DNA from: an uncultured Lachnospiraceae bacterium
GTDB taxonomy: Bacteria > Bacillota > Clostridia > Lachnospirales > Lachnospiraceae
Assembly (NCBI GenBank): GCA_910588285.1
Contig: CAJUQB010000036.1
Coordinates: forward strand, 1-45,807
DNA: 45,807 nucleotides
Reading direction: 5' to 3'
Part shown: piece by piece, positions 29,759 to 37,745 of the stretch
Position numbering within the stretch: the first letter of the stretch is position 1
Layout of the letters: each line of letters opens with the position of its first letter
The notes under the pieces: model-generated
What the model saw: only the letters and a program-made list of their open reading frames with translations
Database searches by the model: none
What the model was told of the DNA's origin: nothing
Made by a program: the position numbers and the translations under genes

Positions 29759-30613
29759 ATGTCAGTAGCAAATTTTATCCCTACCATTTGGAGCGCTCGG
29801 CTCCTTGCACACTTGGATAAAAAGCATGTGTATGCAGCCTTGGTAAATAGGGACTATGAGGGCGAGATCCGGAATTATGGAGATACCGTAAAGATTAACC
29901 AGATTGGTGATATTACCATCCAGGATTATGAGAAAGGAAAGGACATTGCCGATCCGCAGGATTTGAGCGGCGATCAGACGATTCTCACCATTGACCAGGC
30001 GAAATATTTTAATTTTGCCATTGATGATGTAGACAGAGCCCAGGTAAACCCAAAACTGATGGATGAGGCAATGCAGAGAGCAGCTTACGGAATGAATGAT
30101 GTGACAGATCTTTATCTGGCCAATTTGATGTATTTGGCAGCACAGAACAACAGTAATAATCTGGGATCGGATGATTCGGCTGTAATTCCCACAAAAAACG
30201 ATGCCTATGATTACCTGGTGGATTTGGGGACGGACCTCACAGAGAAGGATGTACCAACAGAGGGAAGATGGGTAGTCGTACCAGCATGGTATCATGGGCT
30301 CCTGCTGAAGGACAATCGGTTTGTGGGAAATGGCACCGATTACAACAAAGCGCTTATTGAAGGTGGAGAGGTAGGGGTTGCAGCAGGCTTCAAGGTATGG
30401 CTTTCCAACAATGTGCCTAATACAAGCGGAACCCGGTACAAGATTGTTGCAGGAACCAATGCGGGCGCTTCTTATGCGGAGCAGATCCTGGAGACTAAGG
30501 CATACAGTCCGGAAAAAAGATTTGCAGATGCGGTTAAGGGGCTCCATGTATATGGTGGCAAGGTTGTACAGGCCAAATGCTTGTCTGTGCTTACAGCAAG
30601 TAAAACAGCGTGA
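29759..30613 (+). CDS. Major capsid protein (HK97 fold)
   Basis: A 284-residue capsid subunit, GAGGAGGAAAAAA ahead of the ATG. The sequence (FIPTIWSARLLAHLDKKHVYAALVNRDYEGEIRNYGDTVKINQIG) is typical of the P22-coat-like branch of the HK97 fold seen in Clostridia phages. The scaffold gene immediately upstream and the connector genes downstream fit. The last residues (KCLSVLTASKTA) suggest no long C-terminal extension or decoration domain. Confidence 0.92.
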   Translation: MSVANFIPTIWSARLLAHLDKKHVYAALVNRDYEGEIRNYGDTVKINQIGDITIQDYEKGKDIADPQDLSGDQTILTIDQAKYFNFAIDDVDRAQVNPKLMDEAMQRAAYGMNDVTDLYLANLMYLAAQNNSNNLGSDDSAVIPTKNDAYDYLVDLGTDLTEKDVPTEGRWVVVPAWYHGLLLKDNRFVGNGTDYNKALIEGGEVGVAAGFKVWLSNNVPNTSGTRYKIVAGTNAGASYAEQILETKAYSPEKRFADAVKGLHVYGGKVVQAKCLSVLTASKTA

Positions 30614-30671
30614 TTCGATACCGATATTTTTTTGGTGCGAGACATGGGAAAAAAGAGGAGGAAATGCCAAT

Positions 30672-31055
30672 ATGTTCATTTTAAATAAAAAAACCGGAAT
30701 GATACAGCAGTGCCATAATAATGATGCCATTAAATCATGCAGAAAAGATCCGGAAACATATGCTGTTGCTGAACGGGCAGAGGATCTTCTGGATGAAAAT
30801 GCCAGGAGGGCCGAGAACGGGGCAGAAAAAGAGAAGAAGGGCAATCCGTCCAATGGGCTGGACAATCCCGTCCCTGGGGCCTGTGATGGGCAACAGGAGC
30901 CAGAAGAATGTAACCAATATGGTATGGAGCTGACAGAGGATGCCCTGAACGAACGGAAGGTAGCGGAACTGAAAATAATCGCAAAGGAAAGAGGGATTCA
31001 GGGATATGCGAATATGGATAAGCAGACGCTTGTGGCCATGATCCTGAATCACTAA
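30672..31055 (+). CDS. Phage head protein with SAP-like C-terminal motif
   Basis: A 127-residue protein starting at ATG 30672 with GAGGAGG ahead; a longer frame to the left overlaps the capsid gene and is rejected. The N-terminus starts MFILNKKTGMIQQC and is followed by a variable charged middle. The last 35 residues (LTEDALNERKVAELKIIAKERGIQGYANMDKQTLVAMIL) look like a SAP or Rho-N fold, which binds nucleic acid. It lies between the capsid and connector genes, so it is probably a minor head protein. The function is uncertain. Confidence 0.65.
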   Translation: MFILNKKTGMIQQCHNNDAIKSCRKDPETYAVAERAEDLLDENARRAENGAEKEKKGNPSNGLDNPVPGACDGQQEPEECNQYGMELTEDALNERKVAELKIIAKERGIQGYANMDKQTLVAMILNH

Positions 31056-31072
31056 GGAGATAGGAGGCAGGC

Positions 31073-31426
31073 ATGAATGATCTTACAATGCTGAAAAAGA
31101 TAACCGGGGAGAAGGATGAGGAGCTTCTCTCACTTCTGCTCACAATGGCAGAGGAAAAGGTGCTTTCCCTTGCAAACCGAACTAAAATGGTTTACCCGTT
31201 AAAGCCTGCCGTGCGTGAATGGGCAGTAGTGGCTTACAATCGTTTGGGGATGCAGGGAGAAACAAGCAGAAGCGAAGGGGGGATATCGTCTGCATTTGCA
31301 GAGATTCCAAAGGATATTGAGGATGCAATAAAGCGATACCGTTTAGGGAGGGTGGCTGGCCGTGCATATGAGAAGGTCATTGAAGAAGAACTACCATCTG
31401 AGGAAACGGATGGTGGAGAAGAATGA
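31073..31426 (+). CDS. Head-tail connector (gp6/gp15-like)
   Basis: A 117-residue adaptor of the small helical head-tail connector family. It opens LTMLKKITGEKDEELLSLLLTMAEEKVLSLANR and then has the AVREWAVVAYNRLGMQGETSRSEGGISSAF pattern typical of the family. It binds to the portal and prepares the neck for the tail. The 3' end overlaps the next gene by 17 bases. Confidence 0.85.
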   Translation: MNDLTMLKKITGEKDEELLSLLLTMAEEKVLSLANRTKMVYPLKPAVREWAVVAYNRLGMQGETSRSEGGISSAFAEIPKDIEDAIKRYRLGRVAGRAYEKVIEEELPSEETDGGEE

Positions 31427-31685
31427 GGAGGGCGGTTCTAAAGTAAGCTATGGGGAAGCGGTCAAGATCGAGGCTATCATCTGGCCTGCTGGTGGCCGTG
31501 TCCAGGCAGAAATGTATGGGGAGAGGCTTTCCTATATCAAAAATATGGAATATGAGGGAACAGAGGAACTGGCGGAGGGTGATGGTATCTGTGTATTCAC
31601 TGGCGCGGAGGAGTTGCCGGATTATAAAATTATCTCCATAAAGCCGGAGTATAGCCCCATGGTGTTGGAATTAGAGAGGGTGTGA
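31410..31685 (+). CDS. Head closure / connector protein
   Basis: A 91-residue protein starting at ATG 31410 with GAGGAAAC ahead, overlapping the connector gene. It is beta-rich (YGEAVKIEAIIWPAGGRVQAEMYGERLSYIKNMEY, ELPDYKIISIKPEYSPM) and sits at the position of the head-tail stopper (gp16-like) in siphoviruses. The protein class is inferred mainly from gene order. Confidence 0.7.
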   Translation: MVEKNEEGGSKVSYGEAVKIEAIIWPAGGRVQAEMYGERLSYIKNMEYEGTEELAEGDGICVFTGAEELPDYKIISIKPEYSPMVLELERV

Positions 31686-31689
31686 TGAT

Positions 31690-32187
31690 ATGGCTGTTGA
31701 TGGCGTGCAGAATCTCATGAAAAAATTAAGCCAATTAAGAAATATGGATCCAGTGGCATATAAGGCTGTAAAGAGACAGGCAGAGGTGGTGAGGGGCGAA
31801 GCGGTAAAACTTTGCCCAGTGTACGCCGGACCATGGGGGTTCGTACCGCGTGGTGAGCTTAGGGGGAGCATATACAGCAAAGTAGAGCAGGATGCAGATG
31901 CCACGATAGGATGTGTGTACACGGATAAAGATTATGCCCCATATGTAGAATTTGGCACTGGACCGATGGGGCAGTCTAATCATGCTGGGATTTCCCCAGA
32001 AGTACCAGTGGCGTATATGCAGGAGCCATGGGTATGGGCAGATGAGGATGGCGGATTTCATACAACGGAAGGCCAGCCGGCCCAGCCGTTTATGTACCCG
32101 GCATTGAAAAACATGGAGAATCATGTAGTGGAAGCATTAAGGACAGAACTGCAGACAGGGATCAGAAAGGCAGGTGGAGGTGCATGA
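31690..32187 (+). CDS. Tail completion protein (HK97 gp10-like)
   Basis: A 165-residue neck or tail completion protein. It has the family pattern: N-terminal helix with LMKKLSQLRNMDPVAYKAVKRQAEVVRGEAVKLCPV, the TG-type motif YAPYVEFGTGPMGQ and QPAQPFMYPAL near the end. It joins the connector complex to the tail tube. Its stop overlaps the next start as ATGA. Confidence 0.88.
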   Translation: MAVDGVQNLMKKLSQLRNMDPVAYKAVKRQAEVVRGEAVKLCPVYAGPWGFVPRGELRGSIYSKVEQDADATIGCVYTDKDYAPYVEFGTGPMGQSNHAGISPEVPVAYMQEPWVWADEDGGFHTTEGQPAQPFMYPALKNMENHVVEALRTELQTGIRKAGGGA

Positions 32188-32540
32188 TCAATGTAAAAGA
32201 TCAGGTATATAATGCCATTAAAGGTATTACGGAAAATGTAAGTGATGGGCACCCAAAAGAGTGGGCGAAGCTTCCGGCGATTCAATATACAGAGGAGGAT
32301 AATTCCGTATTTGAATGGGTAGATGGGGAGGAGAGCAAGGCAAATCTAAGATACAGGGTAGATATCTGGAACAATGAAAGTACGTCTTTGGCTGCCCTGG
32401 CAGTAGATAGGGCAATTGCCCCATTGGGGCTGCGGAGGACAGCGTGTGGTGACATTGACGATCCGTCAGGGCTTAAGCATAAGGTGATGCGCTATGAAGG
32501 GATCATTGATGTAGAAACAGAAATGGTATTCCAAAGATAG
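32184..32540 (+). CDS. Tail terminator-like protein (DUF3168-type)
   Basis: A 118-residue protein of the tail-terminator class: VKDQVYNAIKGITENVSDGHP, YTEEDNSVFEWVDGEESKANLRYRVDIWNNES, and a final VMRYEGIIDVETEMVFQR. These proteins cap the tail tube before head joining. It lies between gp10-like and major tail genes, with an ATGA overlap upstream, in the usual order. Confidence 0.8.
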   Translation: MINVKDQVYNAIKGITENVSDGHPKEWAKLPAIQYTEEDNSVFEWVDGEESKANLRYRVDIWNNESTSLAALAVDRAIAPLGLRRTACGDIDDPSGLKHKVMRYEGIIDVETEMVFQR

Positions 32541-32562
32541 GAAAAAGGCAGGAGGAAAAAGG

Positions 32563-32994
32563 ATGTTAGCAAACGGAGCAACACTAGGATATAAGAAAAG
32601 GGGGAGCAGTGAGCAGTATACCATTCTTACAGGATTAAAGGAAATCCCGGAGTTGGGGGAGGAGCCAGAAAAAGTAGAAAATACATGTTTGGCGGACAAG
32701 GTGAAGCAGTATGAGTATGGGATCGGAGATGCTGGAGAACTTACTTATAAATTCAAGTATGAAAATAAATCCGAAAAATCTCCCTACCGTGTGATGAGGC
32801 TTGCAGGAGCGAACAAGGAGGTACTCTCTTTCTGCGAAACGCTTACGGATGGAACTAAATATGAGTATGATGCCCAGGTGGCTGTGAAGCGGACAGGAGG
32901 CGGAGTAAACGGCGTTATGGAATGGACCCTCAATATGGCACTGCAAAGTGAGATTAACGTAACGGATCCTGTAATCGTGCAGGAAAATGAATAA
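32563..32994 (+). CDS. Major tail tube protein
   Basis: A 143-residue protein at the position of the tail tube subunit. It is beta-rich, opens LANGATLGYKKRGSSEQYTILTGLKEIPELGEEPEKVENT, a stretch common in Gram-positive phage tube proteins, and continues with VKRTGGGVNGVMEWTLNMALQSEINV. AGGAGG precedes the ATG. The tail chaperone and tape measure genes follow. Confidence 0.85.
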   Translation: MLANGATLGYKKRGSSEQYTILTGLKEIPELGEEPEKVENTCLADKVKQYEYGIGDAGELTYKFKYENKSEKSPYRVMRLAGANKEVLSFCETLTDGTKYEYDAQVAVKRTGGGVNGVMEWTLNMALQSEINVTDPVIVQENE

Positions 32995-33026
32995 AGATCA
33001 AATAAAGTCAGAAGGAGGCTGTAGAA

Positions 33027-33533
33027 ATGGGTATTTTTGGAAATAATAAGAACGTAGTAGCCATGGAAGATAGAGTGGATATGGTGGCAGCAGCGAATGG
33101 AGAGGAATCAATCCAGGATGCTGATATGGAACAGGCAGAAGAGGAGAAGGAACCAAAGCAGAAAAGGAAGCCCTTTGCCATTTGGGAAGTAGGTGGGGAG
33201 AGCTATAAGCTGAAATTGCGGACACCTACCATTGTGGAGCTGGAAAAAAAGTATAAAACAAACTTAATGAACCTTATGGGAGCAGGGAATGGAGGGATGC
33301 CAGCCCTTTCCGTGATGTTGGATGTAACTCATGCAGCCATGAAAGACTGGCAGCATGGGATTACAAAGGTATCAGTAAATAATTTATTTGAGAAATATAT
33401 CGAAGAAGGCGGCTCCCAGCTGTCCTTTTATATGTCTGTGTATATGAATATTTTTTCGGTAAGCGGTTTTTTCTCGGCAAATCTGAGCAATCAGATGACG
33501 GAGGCAGTAACGGAGGCAGAGGCAGAGCTGTAA
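33027..33533 (+). CDS. Tail assembly chaperone G-type protein
   Basis: A 168-residue protein between the tube and tape measure genes, the place of the lambda gpG chaperone. It begins with a charged, disordered stretch (about 1-45), then WEVGGESYKLKLRTPTIVELEKKYKTN, typical of chaperone proteins of this kind. Near its 3' end, at 33467-33473, lies T-TTT-TTC in the right frame for a -1 shift, which would join it to the following T-type frame. AGGAGGC precedes the ATG. Confidence 0.82.
   Translation: MGIFGNNKNVVAMEDRVDMVAAANGEESIQDADMEQAEEEKEPKQKRKPFAIWEVGGESYKLKLRTPTIVELEKKYKTNLMNLMGAGNGGMPALSVMLDVTHAAMKDWQHGITKVSVNNLFEKYIEEGGSQLSFYMSVYMNIFSVSGFFSANLSNQMTEAVTEAEAEL
33467..33473 (+). other. Candidate -1 ribosomal frameshift site (T-TTT-TTC)
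   Basis: The heptamer reads X-XXY-YYZ with codons TTT and TTC in the frame of the G-type gene (33468-33470, 33471-33473). Shifting by -1 enters a frame that is open from here through 33536 and the whole T-type gene, giving a Gly-rich linker between the two proteins. Tail chaperone G/GT frameshifts are known in lambda and many siphoviruses. Confidence 0.6.
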
Positions 33534-33535
33534 AA

Positions 33536-34081
33536 GTGACGGAATTTGTCACAGATACCATATGGGGGATGTACCCGATCTTCTTGGATGCGGGATACAG
33601 CCCCCAATTATTTTGGGAACTGAGCGTAGGAGAAGTCAATGATCTTCTGGAAAGCTATGCAAGAAGGAAAGAATTGGAGCAGAAGCAGCGGGAGGCAATG
33701 CTGAAGGATGAGATCATGCTTCTGTTTCAACAGGCGCTCCAGATCGGAAACGTGGTGGGAGCCCTTATGGATAAAAACATACCGATTAAGCCGCCAAGGG
33801 AATATTACCCGGAATTATTTGGGGCTGAAAAGGAAGAAATTTTCACCGAGCAGGAAGGGGATAAGCCCAAAATGTCACCGGAAATGGAACTTCACAAGGC
33901 AAGGATGGATGATTTCGTTTTCCGGCACAACATGGCTATGAGGAAACAGGCAGCCATGGAGCGAGGTGAGGACAGTGGAGGGGATGACGCTGGAAAGGCT
34001 CCAGGTGATCATAGAGGCCCAGACAAAGGCCTATTACGAGGAGCTAAAGAAAGTACAGCAGCAGACGCAGAAAGCGACTGA
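33536..34081 (+). CDS. Tail assembly chaperone T-type frame (probable GT fusion partner)
   Basis: A 181-codon frame with a GTG at 33536 but a poor ribosome site. It encodes a T-like domain (FVTDTIWGMYPIFLDAGYSPQLFWELSVGEVNDLLESYARRKE) common to gpT chaperones. I think it is mainly produced by a -1 frameshift from the G-type gene (see 33467-33473), giving a GT protein that recruits the tape measure. The last third is polar and the gene overlaps the tape measure start by 116 bases. Confidence 0.7.
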   Translation: MTEFVTDTIWGMYPIFLDAGYSPQLFWELSVGEVNDLLESYARRKELEQKQREAMLKDEIMLLFQQALQIGNVVGALMDKNIPIKPPREYYPELFGAEKEEIFTEQEGDKPKMSPEMELHKARMDDFVFRHNMAMRKQAAMERGEDSGGDDAGKAPGDHRGPDKGLLRGAKESTAADAESD

Positions 34082-37000
34082 TACAGTACAGAAACAAACG
34101 GAAAAGATCAAAAACGCATTTAGTAAAATCGGGAAGGCAGTGGCCATAGCTTTTTCCATTACTGCAATCATCAGTTTTGGTAAGAGCTGTATCCAATTAG
34201 GTAGTGACCTGGAGGAAGTGCAGAACGTGGTGGACGTCACGTTCGGAGCAATGTCAGAAAGCATTAACCATTTTGCCAGGGATGCGCTGGAAGAGTTTGG
34301 ACTATCGGAAACGAGTGCAAAGAAATATACCTCTACCTTGGGGGCAATGCTGAAAAGCATGGGTTTCACAACCAAGGCGGCGGCAGATATGTCTATGGAA
34401 ATGACCGGGCTTGCGGCGGATATGGCCTCATTTTACAACCTTGATGCTGATGTGGCATTTGAGAAGGTCAGATCAGGGATTAGCGGTGAGACGGAACCAC
34501 TGAAGCAGTTGGGCATTAATCTGTCGGTTGCAAACCTGGAGGCATACGCACTTAGCCAAGGCATGACAAAGGCATATAGTGCAATGTCCCAGCAGGAACA
34601 GGCGCTTCTTAGATATAATTACCTCCTGTCCGTGACAGCGGACGCACAAGGGGATTTTTCACGTACCTCTGACGGATGGGCGAATCAGGTCAGAGTGCTT
34701 ACAGAGCGTTTCAATGCTTTAAAAGCAGCAATAGGGAAAGGGCTTATTGCTGTGTTGACACCGGTAATCCGTGTGCTCAACAACCTACTGGGAAAGATTC
34801 TGACAGTGACAGATGCCTTCAGTAATTTTATCGCAAAAATCACTGGGAAGAATACAAAGACCGTAACGTCCGTAAAGGATATCGGAGGGGCAGCTGACGG
34901 AGCTGCCGATTCCATGGGTGCAGTCGGAGGGGCGGCTGATGGAGCCGCAAATTCCATGGATGCAGTCGGGACGGCAACAGATCAGGCCGGGAAAGCTGCA
35001 AATAAGGCAAAGAAAGAGTTTGGCGGCCTTCTGTCCATGGATGAAATCCATTCCCTAACCAAACAAGGGGATACGGGTTCAGAGGGAAGCGGTGGAAGTG
35101 GCTCCGGAGGGAAAGGCTCTGGCGGGGGCGGAGGATCTGGGGGTGGAGGTGGTTCCGCACTGGAAGAGAGTATCGTGGATGCTGCAAGTGAAACAGAGGG
35201 TGCTTTGAATCCGGTGCTGGATAAGCTGATAACCCGGATAAAGGAACTGAAGGATCTCTTTACCAATGGGTTTAAGGCAGGGCTTGGAAACGTTACCCTG
35301 GAACCGCTGAATAATGCTATAGATGGGATCAGGAGTAGTCTGGTTGGGATATGGACTGATCCTGCCGTATTGCAGGCGGCCAATAATTATACAGATGCCT
35401 TGACTTATTCACTTGGGCAGACAACCGGGGCTGTAGCAAGTATAGGGATTACGTTGGCTACTAATCTGCTGGGCGGAATTAATAAATACCTGGATCAGAA
35501 TGTTGGATTTATCAAACAGAGCATGATCTCCATGTTTGATATTCATGCGGATATTGCGGAGATCAGCGGGAATTTTTCCCAGGCAGTGGCAAACATCTTT
35601 TCGGTATTTGGAGGGGAGAACGGACAGCAGGCAACTGCAAACATCATAGGAATTGTGGCTAATGCAGGGCTGGGCGTGAGTGAACTGGCCCTAAAGATTG
35701 GCAGAGATGTGCTTGATTGTCTGACAAGGCCGTTTATAGACAATCAAGGAGTATTTAAAGAGGCCATTGACGGTACACTGGGAGTGGTAGCGGGTAACCT
35801 TGGAGAAATCAAGCGGGTGGTTGATAATACCATTGGGAAAGCGGGTGAGGTGTATGACCAGCACCTGGCACCCATGTTTGATACCTTGGCAGAGGGCCTG
35901 AGCAGTATTACAGGAACATTGCTGGAAGCGTATAATACCTATATTCTGCCGGTGATGGAAGGGCTCCGGGATCAGGCAGGGCCGCTGATAGATGAGCATA
36001 TCCAGCCAGCAATAGATAAAGGACTGGAGCTGATTGGGAAGATAGCGGATGGGGTAAGTAAGATCTGGCAGCAGACGCTCCAGCCGTTTATTGAGTGGTT
36101 TATCCAAAACATAGCGCCATACATAGCAGATGCTCTGGATGTGGTAGGAACAGCATTTTTTACGGTGGCTGGAGTAGTAGGAGACGTTCTGGGGAGCATA
36201 TTTGATGCTCTGGGAGGCCTCATTGACTTCATTGTGGGAGTTTTCACTGGAGACTGGCAGCAGGCCTGGGAAGGAATAAAATCTTTCTTCTTGGGCATTT
36301 GGGAGGCTATAAAGAGTATTGTCACACTGGTGTGGGATGCAATCAAAACAATTGTTACCACAGTCATAGATGTGATTGCAACGGTGATTAGTACGGTATT
36401 GAATACCATAAAGTCAATCTTTGAGACGATCTGGAACGCCATTAAGTCAATAGTAAGCACAGTTTGGAATGCTATTAAAACAACGGTCCGGACAGTGATC
36501 AATGCAGTCAGCTCTGTAATCAGCACAGTATTAAATACCATTAAAACCACCTTCAGCACAATCTGGAACTCTATCAAGACAACTGTTAGTACAGTGATTA
36601 ATGGGATTAAGAGCACGATCAGTACAGTGATTAATGCGATCAGTGCAACGATCAGCACAGTATTAAATACCATTAAAAACACTTTCAGTACAATATGGAA
36701 TGGCATTAAAGACACGGTTAGTGGTGTGATCAACGGAGTGAAGGACACGGTCAGCGGTGTGATCAACACTATCAAGGATACAATCGGCACAGTGCTGGAT
36801 ACCATTAGCAGGATTTGGAACAATATCTGGAATGGAATGAGAACATCGGTTGAAAATATTTTTAATGGGATCTGGAATGCCATAAGAGGTGTCATTAACT
36901 CTATTTTAGGAGGCATTGAAAAAATGGCAAACGGTGTGATCAACGGTATCAACAGTATGATCCGAGCGCTGAACAACTTAAGCTTTGATGTGCCGGACTG

Positions 37001-37352
37001 GGTGCCGGAGATCGGAGGGAAAAAGTTTGGATTTAACATCAAAACGCTTGGTACAGTGTCATTACCCAGACTTGCAAAAGGTGGGGTGGTGGATAAAGCC
37101 ACAATTGCCATGATTGGGGAGGCAGGGAAGGAAGCAGTGGTGCCTCTGGAAAATAATACTGGCTGGATTGATAAAGTGGCTGCAAAGATCGGGGAGATCA
37201 TTTCCGTAAACTTGATGGCTATAATCGGGGATATGGATGAGAGTGGGCAGTGGCAGACAATCCACACAACGGTGATGCTTGATACAAAGGTGCTTGTAGA
37301 GCAGGAGGATAAATTCCGAAGGAGAAAGGGATATACAATGGCCAAAGCATAA
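33966..37352 (+). CDS. Tape measure protein
   Basis: A 1128-residue protein that sets tail length and is ejected with the DNA. The exact start is uncertain (GTG 33966 or 33975, or ATG 33984). The N-terminus is coiled coil (about 10-50) followed by a hydrophobic segment (AVAIAFSITAIISFG). A Gly/Ser-rich linker lies at about residues 370-397. A run of closely related repeats with Trp-Asn-Ala-Ile-Lys and Val-Ile-Asn/Thr-Val-Leu-Asn cores covers about 778-998. The end holds GGVVDKATIAMIGEAGKEAVVPLENN, a usual tape measure feature. The gene is the largest of the window, as expected. Confidence 0.93.
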   Translation: MRTVEGMTLERLQVIIEAQTKAYYEELKKVQQQTQKATDTVQKQTEKIKNAFSKIGKAVAIAFSITAIISFGKSCIQLGSDLEEVQNVVDVTFGAMSESINHFARDALEEFGLSETSAKKYTSTLGAMLKSMGFTTKAAADMSMEMTGLAADMASFYNLDADVAFEKVRSGISGETEPLKQLGINLSVANLEAYALSQGMTKAYSAMSQQEQALLRYNYLLSVTADAQGDFSRTSDGWANQVRVLTERFNALKAAIGKGLIAVLTPVIRVLNNLLGKILTVTDAFSNFIAKITGKNTKTVTSVKDIGGAADGAADSMGAVGGAADGAANSMDAVGTATDQAGKAANKAKKEFGGLLSMDEIHSLTKQGDTGSEGSGGSGSGGKGSGGGGGSGGGGGSALEESIVDAASETEGALNPVLDKLITRIKELKDLFTNGFKAGLGNVTLEPLNNAIDGIRSSLVGIWTDPAVLQAANNYTDALTYSLGQTTGAVASIGITLATNLLGGINKYLDQNVGFIKQSMISMFDIHADIAEISGNFSQAVANIFSVFGGENGQQATANIIGIVANAGLGVSELALKIGRDVLDCLTRPFIDNQGVFKEAIDGTLGVVAGNLGEIKRVVDNTIGKAGEVYDQHLAPMFDTLAEGLSSITGTLLEAYNTYILPVMEGLRDQAGPLIDEHIQPAIDKGLELIGKIADGVSKIWQQTLQPFIEWFIQNIAPYIADALDVVGTAFFTVAGVVGDVLGSIFDALGGLIDFIVGVFTGDWQQAWEGIKSFFLGIWEAIKSIVTLVWDAIKTIVTTVIDVIATVISTVLNTIKSIFETIWNAIKSIVSTVWNAIKTTVRTVINAVSSVISTVLNTIKTTFSTIWNSIKTTVSTVINGIKSTISTVINAISATISTVLNTIKNTFSTIWNGIKDTVSGVINGVKDTVSGVINTIKDTIGTVLDTISRIWNNIWNGMRTSVENIFNGIWNAIRGVINSILGGIEKMANGVINGINSMIRALNNLSFDVPDWVPEIGGKKFGFNIKTLGTVSLPRLAKGGVVDKATIAMIGEAGKEAVVPLENNTGWIDKVAAKIGEIISVNLMAIIGDMDESGQWQTIHTTVMLDTKVLVEQEDKFRRRKGYTMAKA
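36300..36960 (+). repeat. Internal tandem-like repeats in the tape measure gene
   Basis: About 220 codons are built from imperfect 11-15 residue units, such as TVLNTIKTTFSTIWNSIK and VINGIKSTISTVINAI. They would form a long amphipathic helix with regular hydrophobic spacing. Repeat gain or loss changes tail length in phages, so this region is a likely size-variation point and also a likely source of assembly error. Confidence 0.75.
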
Positions 37353-37365
37353 GGGAGGGGAAACT

Positions 37366-37737
37366 ATGGCGGCAAAGTTTAACAATATTTTAAAGGTCGG
37401 CGGAGTGTCCCTCCCAGACCCTGCCAAAATGACAATTGAAGACTATGACATTTCAGAAAGTGACAGAAATGCAAACGGAAAGATGATTTCCCAGGTAATC
37501 AGGGAGGATGTACATAAAATTTCATGCGAATGGGCCATATTAAGAACCAGTGAGTATATGGCAATCCGGAGAGCAATCAAAAAGAAGTTTGGCCTGAGCG
37601 TGTACTTTTTTATTCCAGATCAGAACGCAGAGGGAACGCTTGATATGTATGCAGGTGATAGGAAAACGCCAATGTATACCTATGAGCATGGCATTCCAGT
37701 GTATAAGGGGTTTACGCTGAATTTTATTGAAATGTAG
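37366..37737 (+). CDS. Tail protein, DUF6711-like
   Basis: A 123-residue tail protein, GGAGGGGAAACT ahead of the ATG. It opens AAKFNNILKVGGVSLPDPAKMTIEDYDISESDRNANGKMISQVIRED and ends YEHGIPVYKGFTLNFIEM, which I recognise as the DUF6711 pattern. It lies just after the tape measure gene, so it is probably a baseplate or distal-tail component. No enzyme motif is seen. Confidence 0.75.
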   Translation: MAAKFNNILKVGGVSLPDPAKMTIEDYDISESDRNANGKMISQVIREDVHKISCEWAILRTSEYMAIRRAIKKKFGLSVYFFIPDQNAEGTLDMYAGDRKTPMYTYEHGIPVYKGFTLNFIEM

Positions 37738-37745
37738 GTGAAGGG

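Noticed and set aside
34685..35187. Several long frames opposite the tape measure gene
   Set aside because: They mirror Gly/Ser- and Ala-rich codons of the tape measure gene, giving Pro/Ser/Leu-rich protein. No ribosome sites or gene neighbours support them.
35972..37345. 457-codon leftward frame opposite the tape measure repeats
   Set aside because: The low-complexity Ile/Leu/Val/Thr sequence results from the reverse reading of the repeats. It is not a transporter despite its hydrophobicity.
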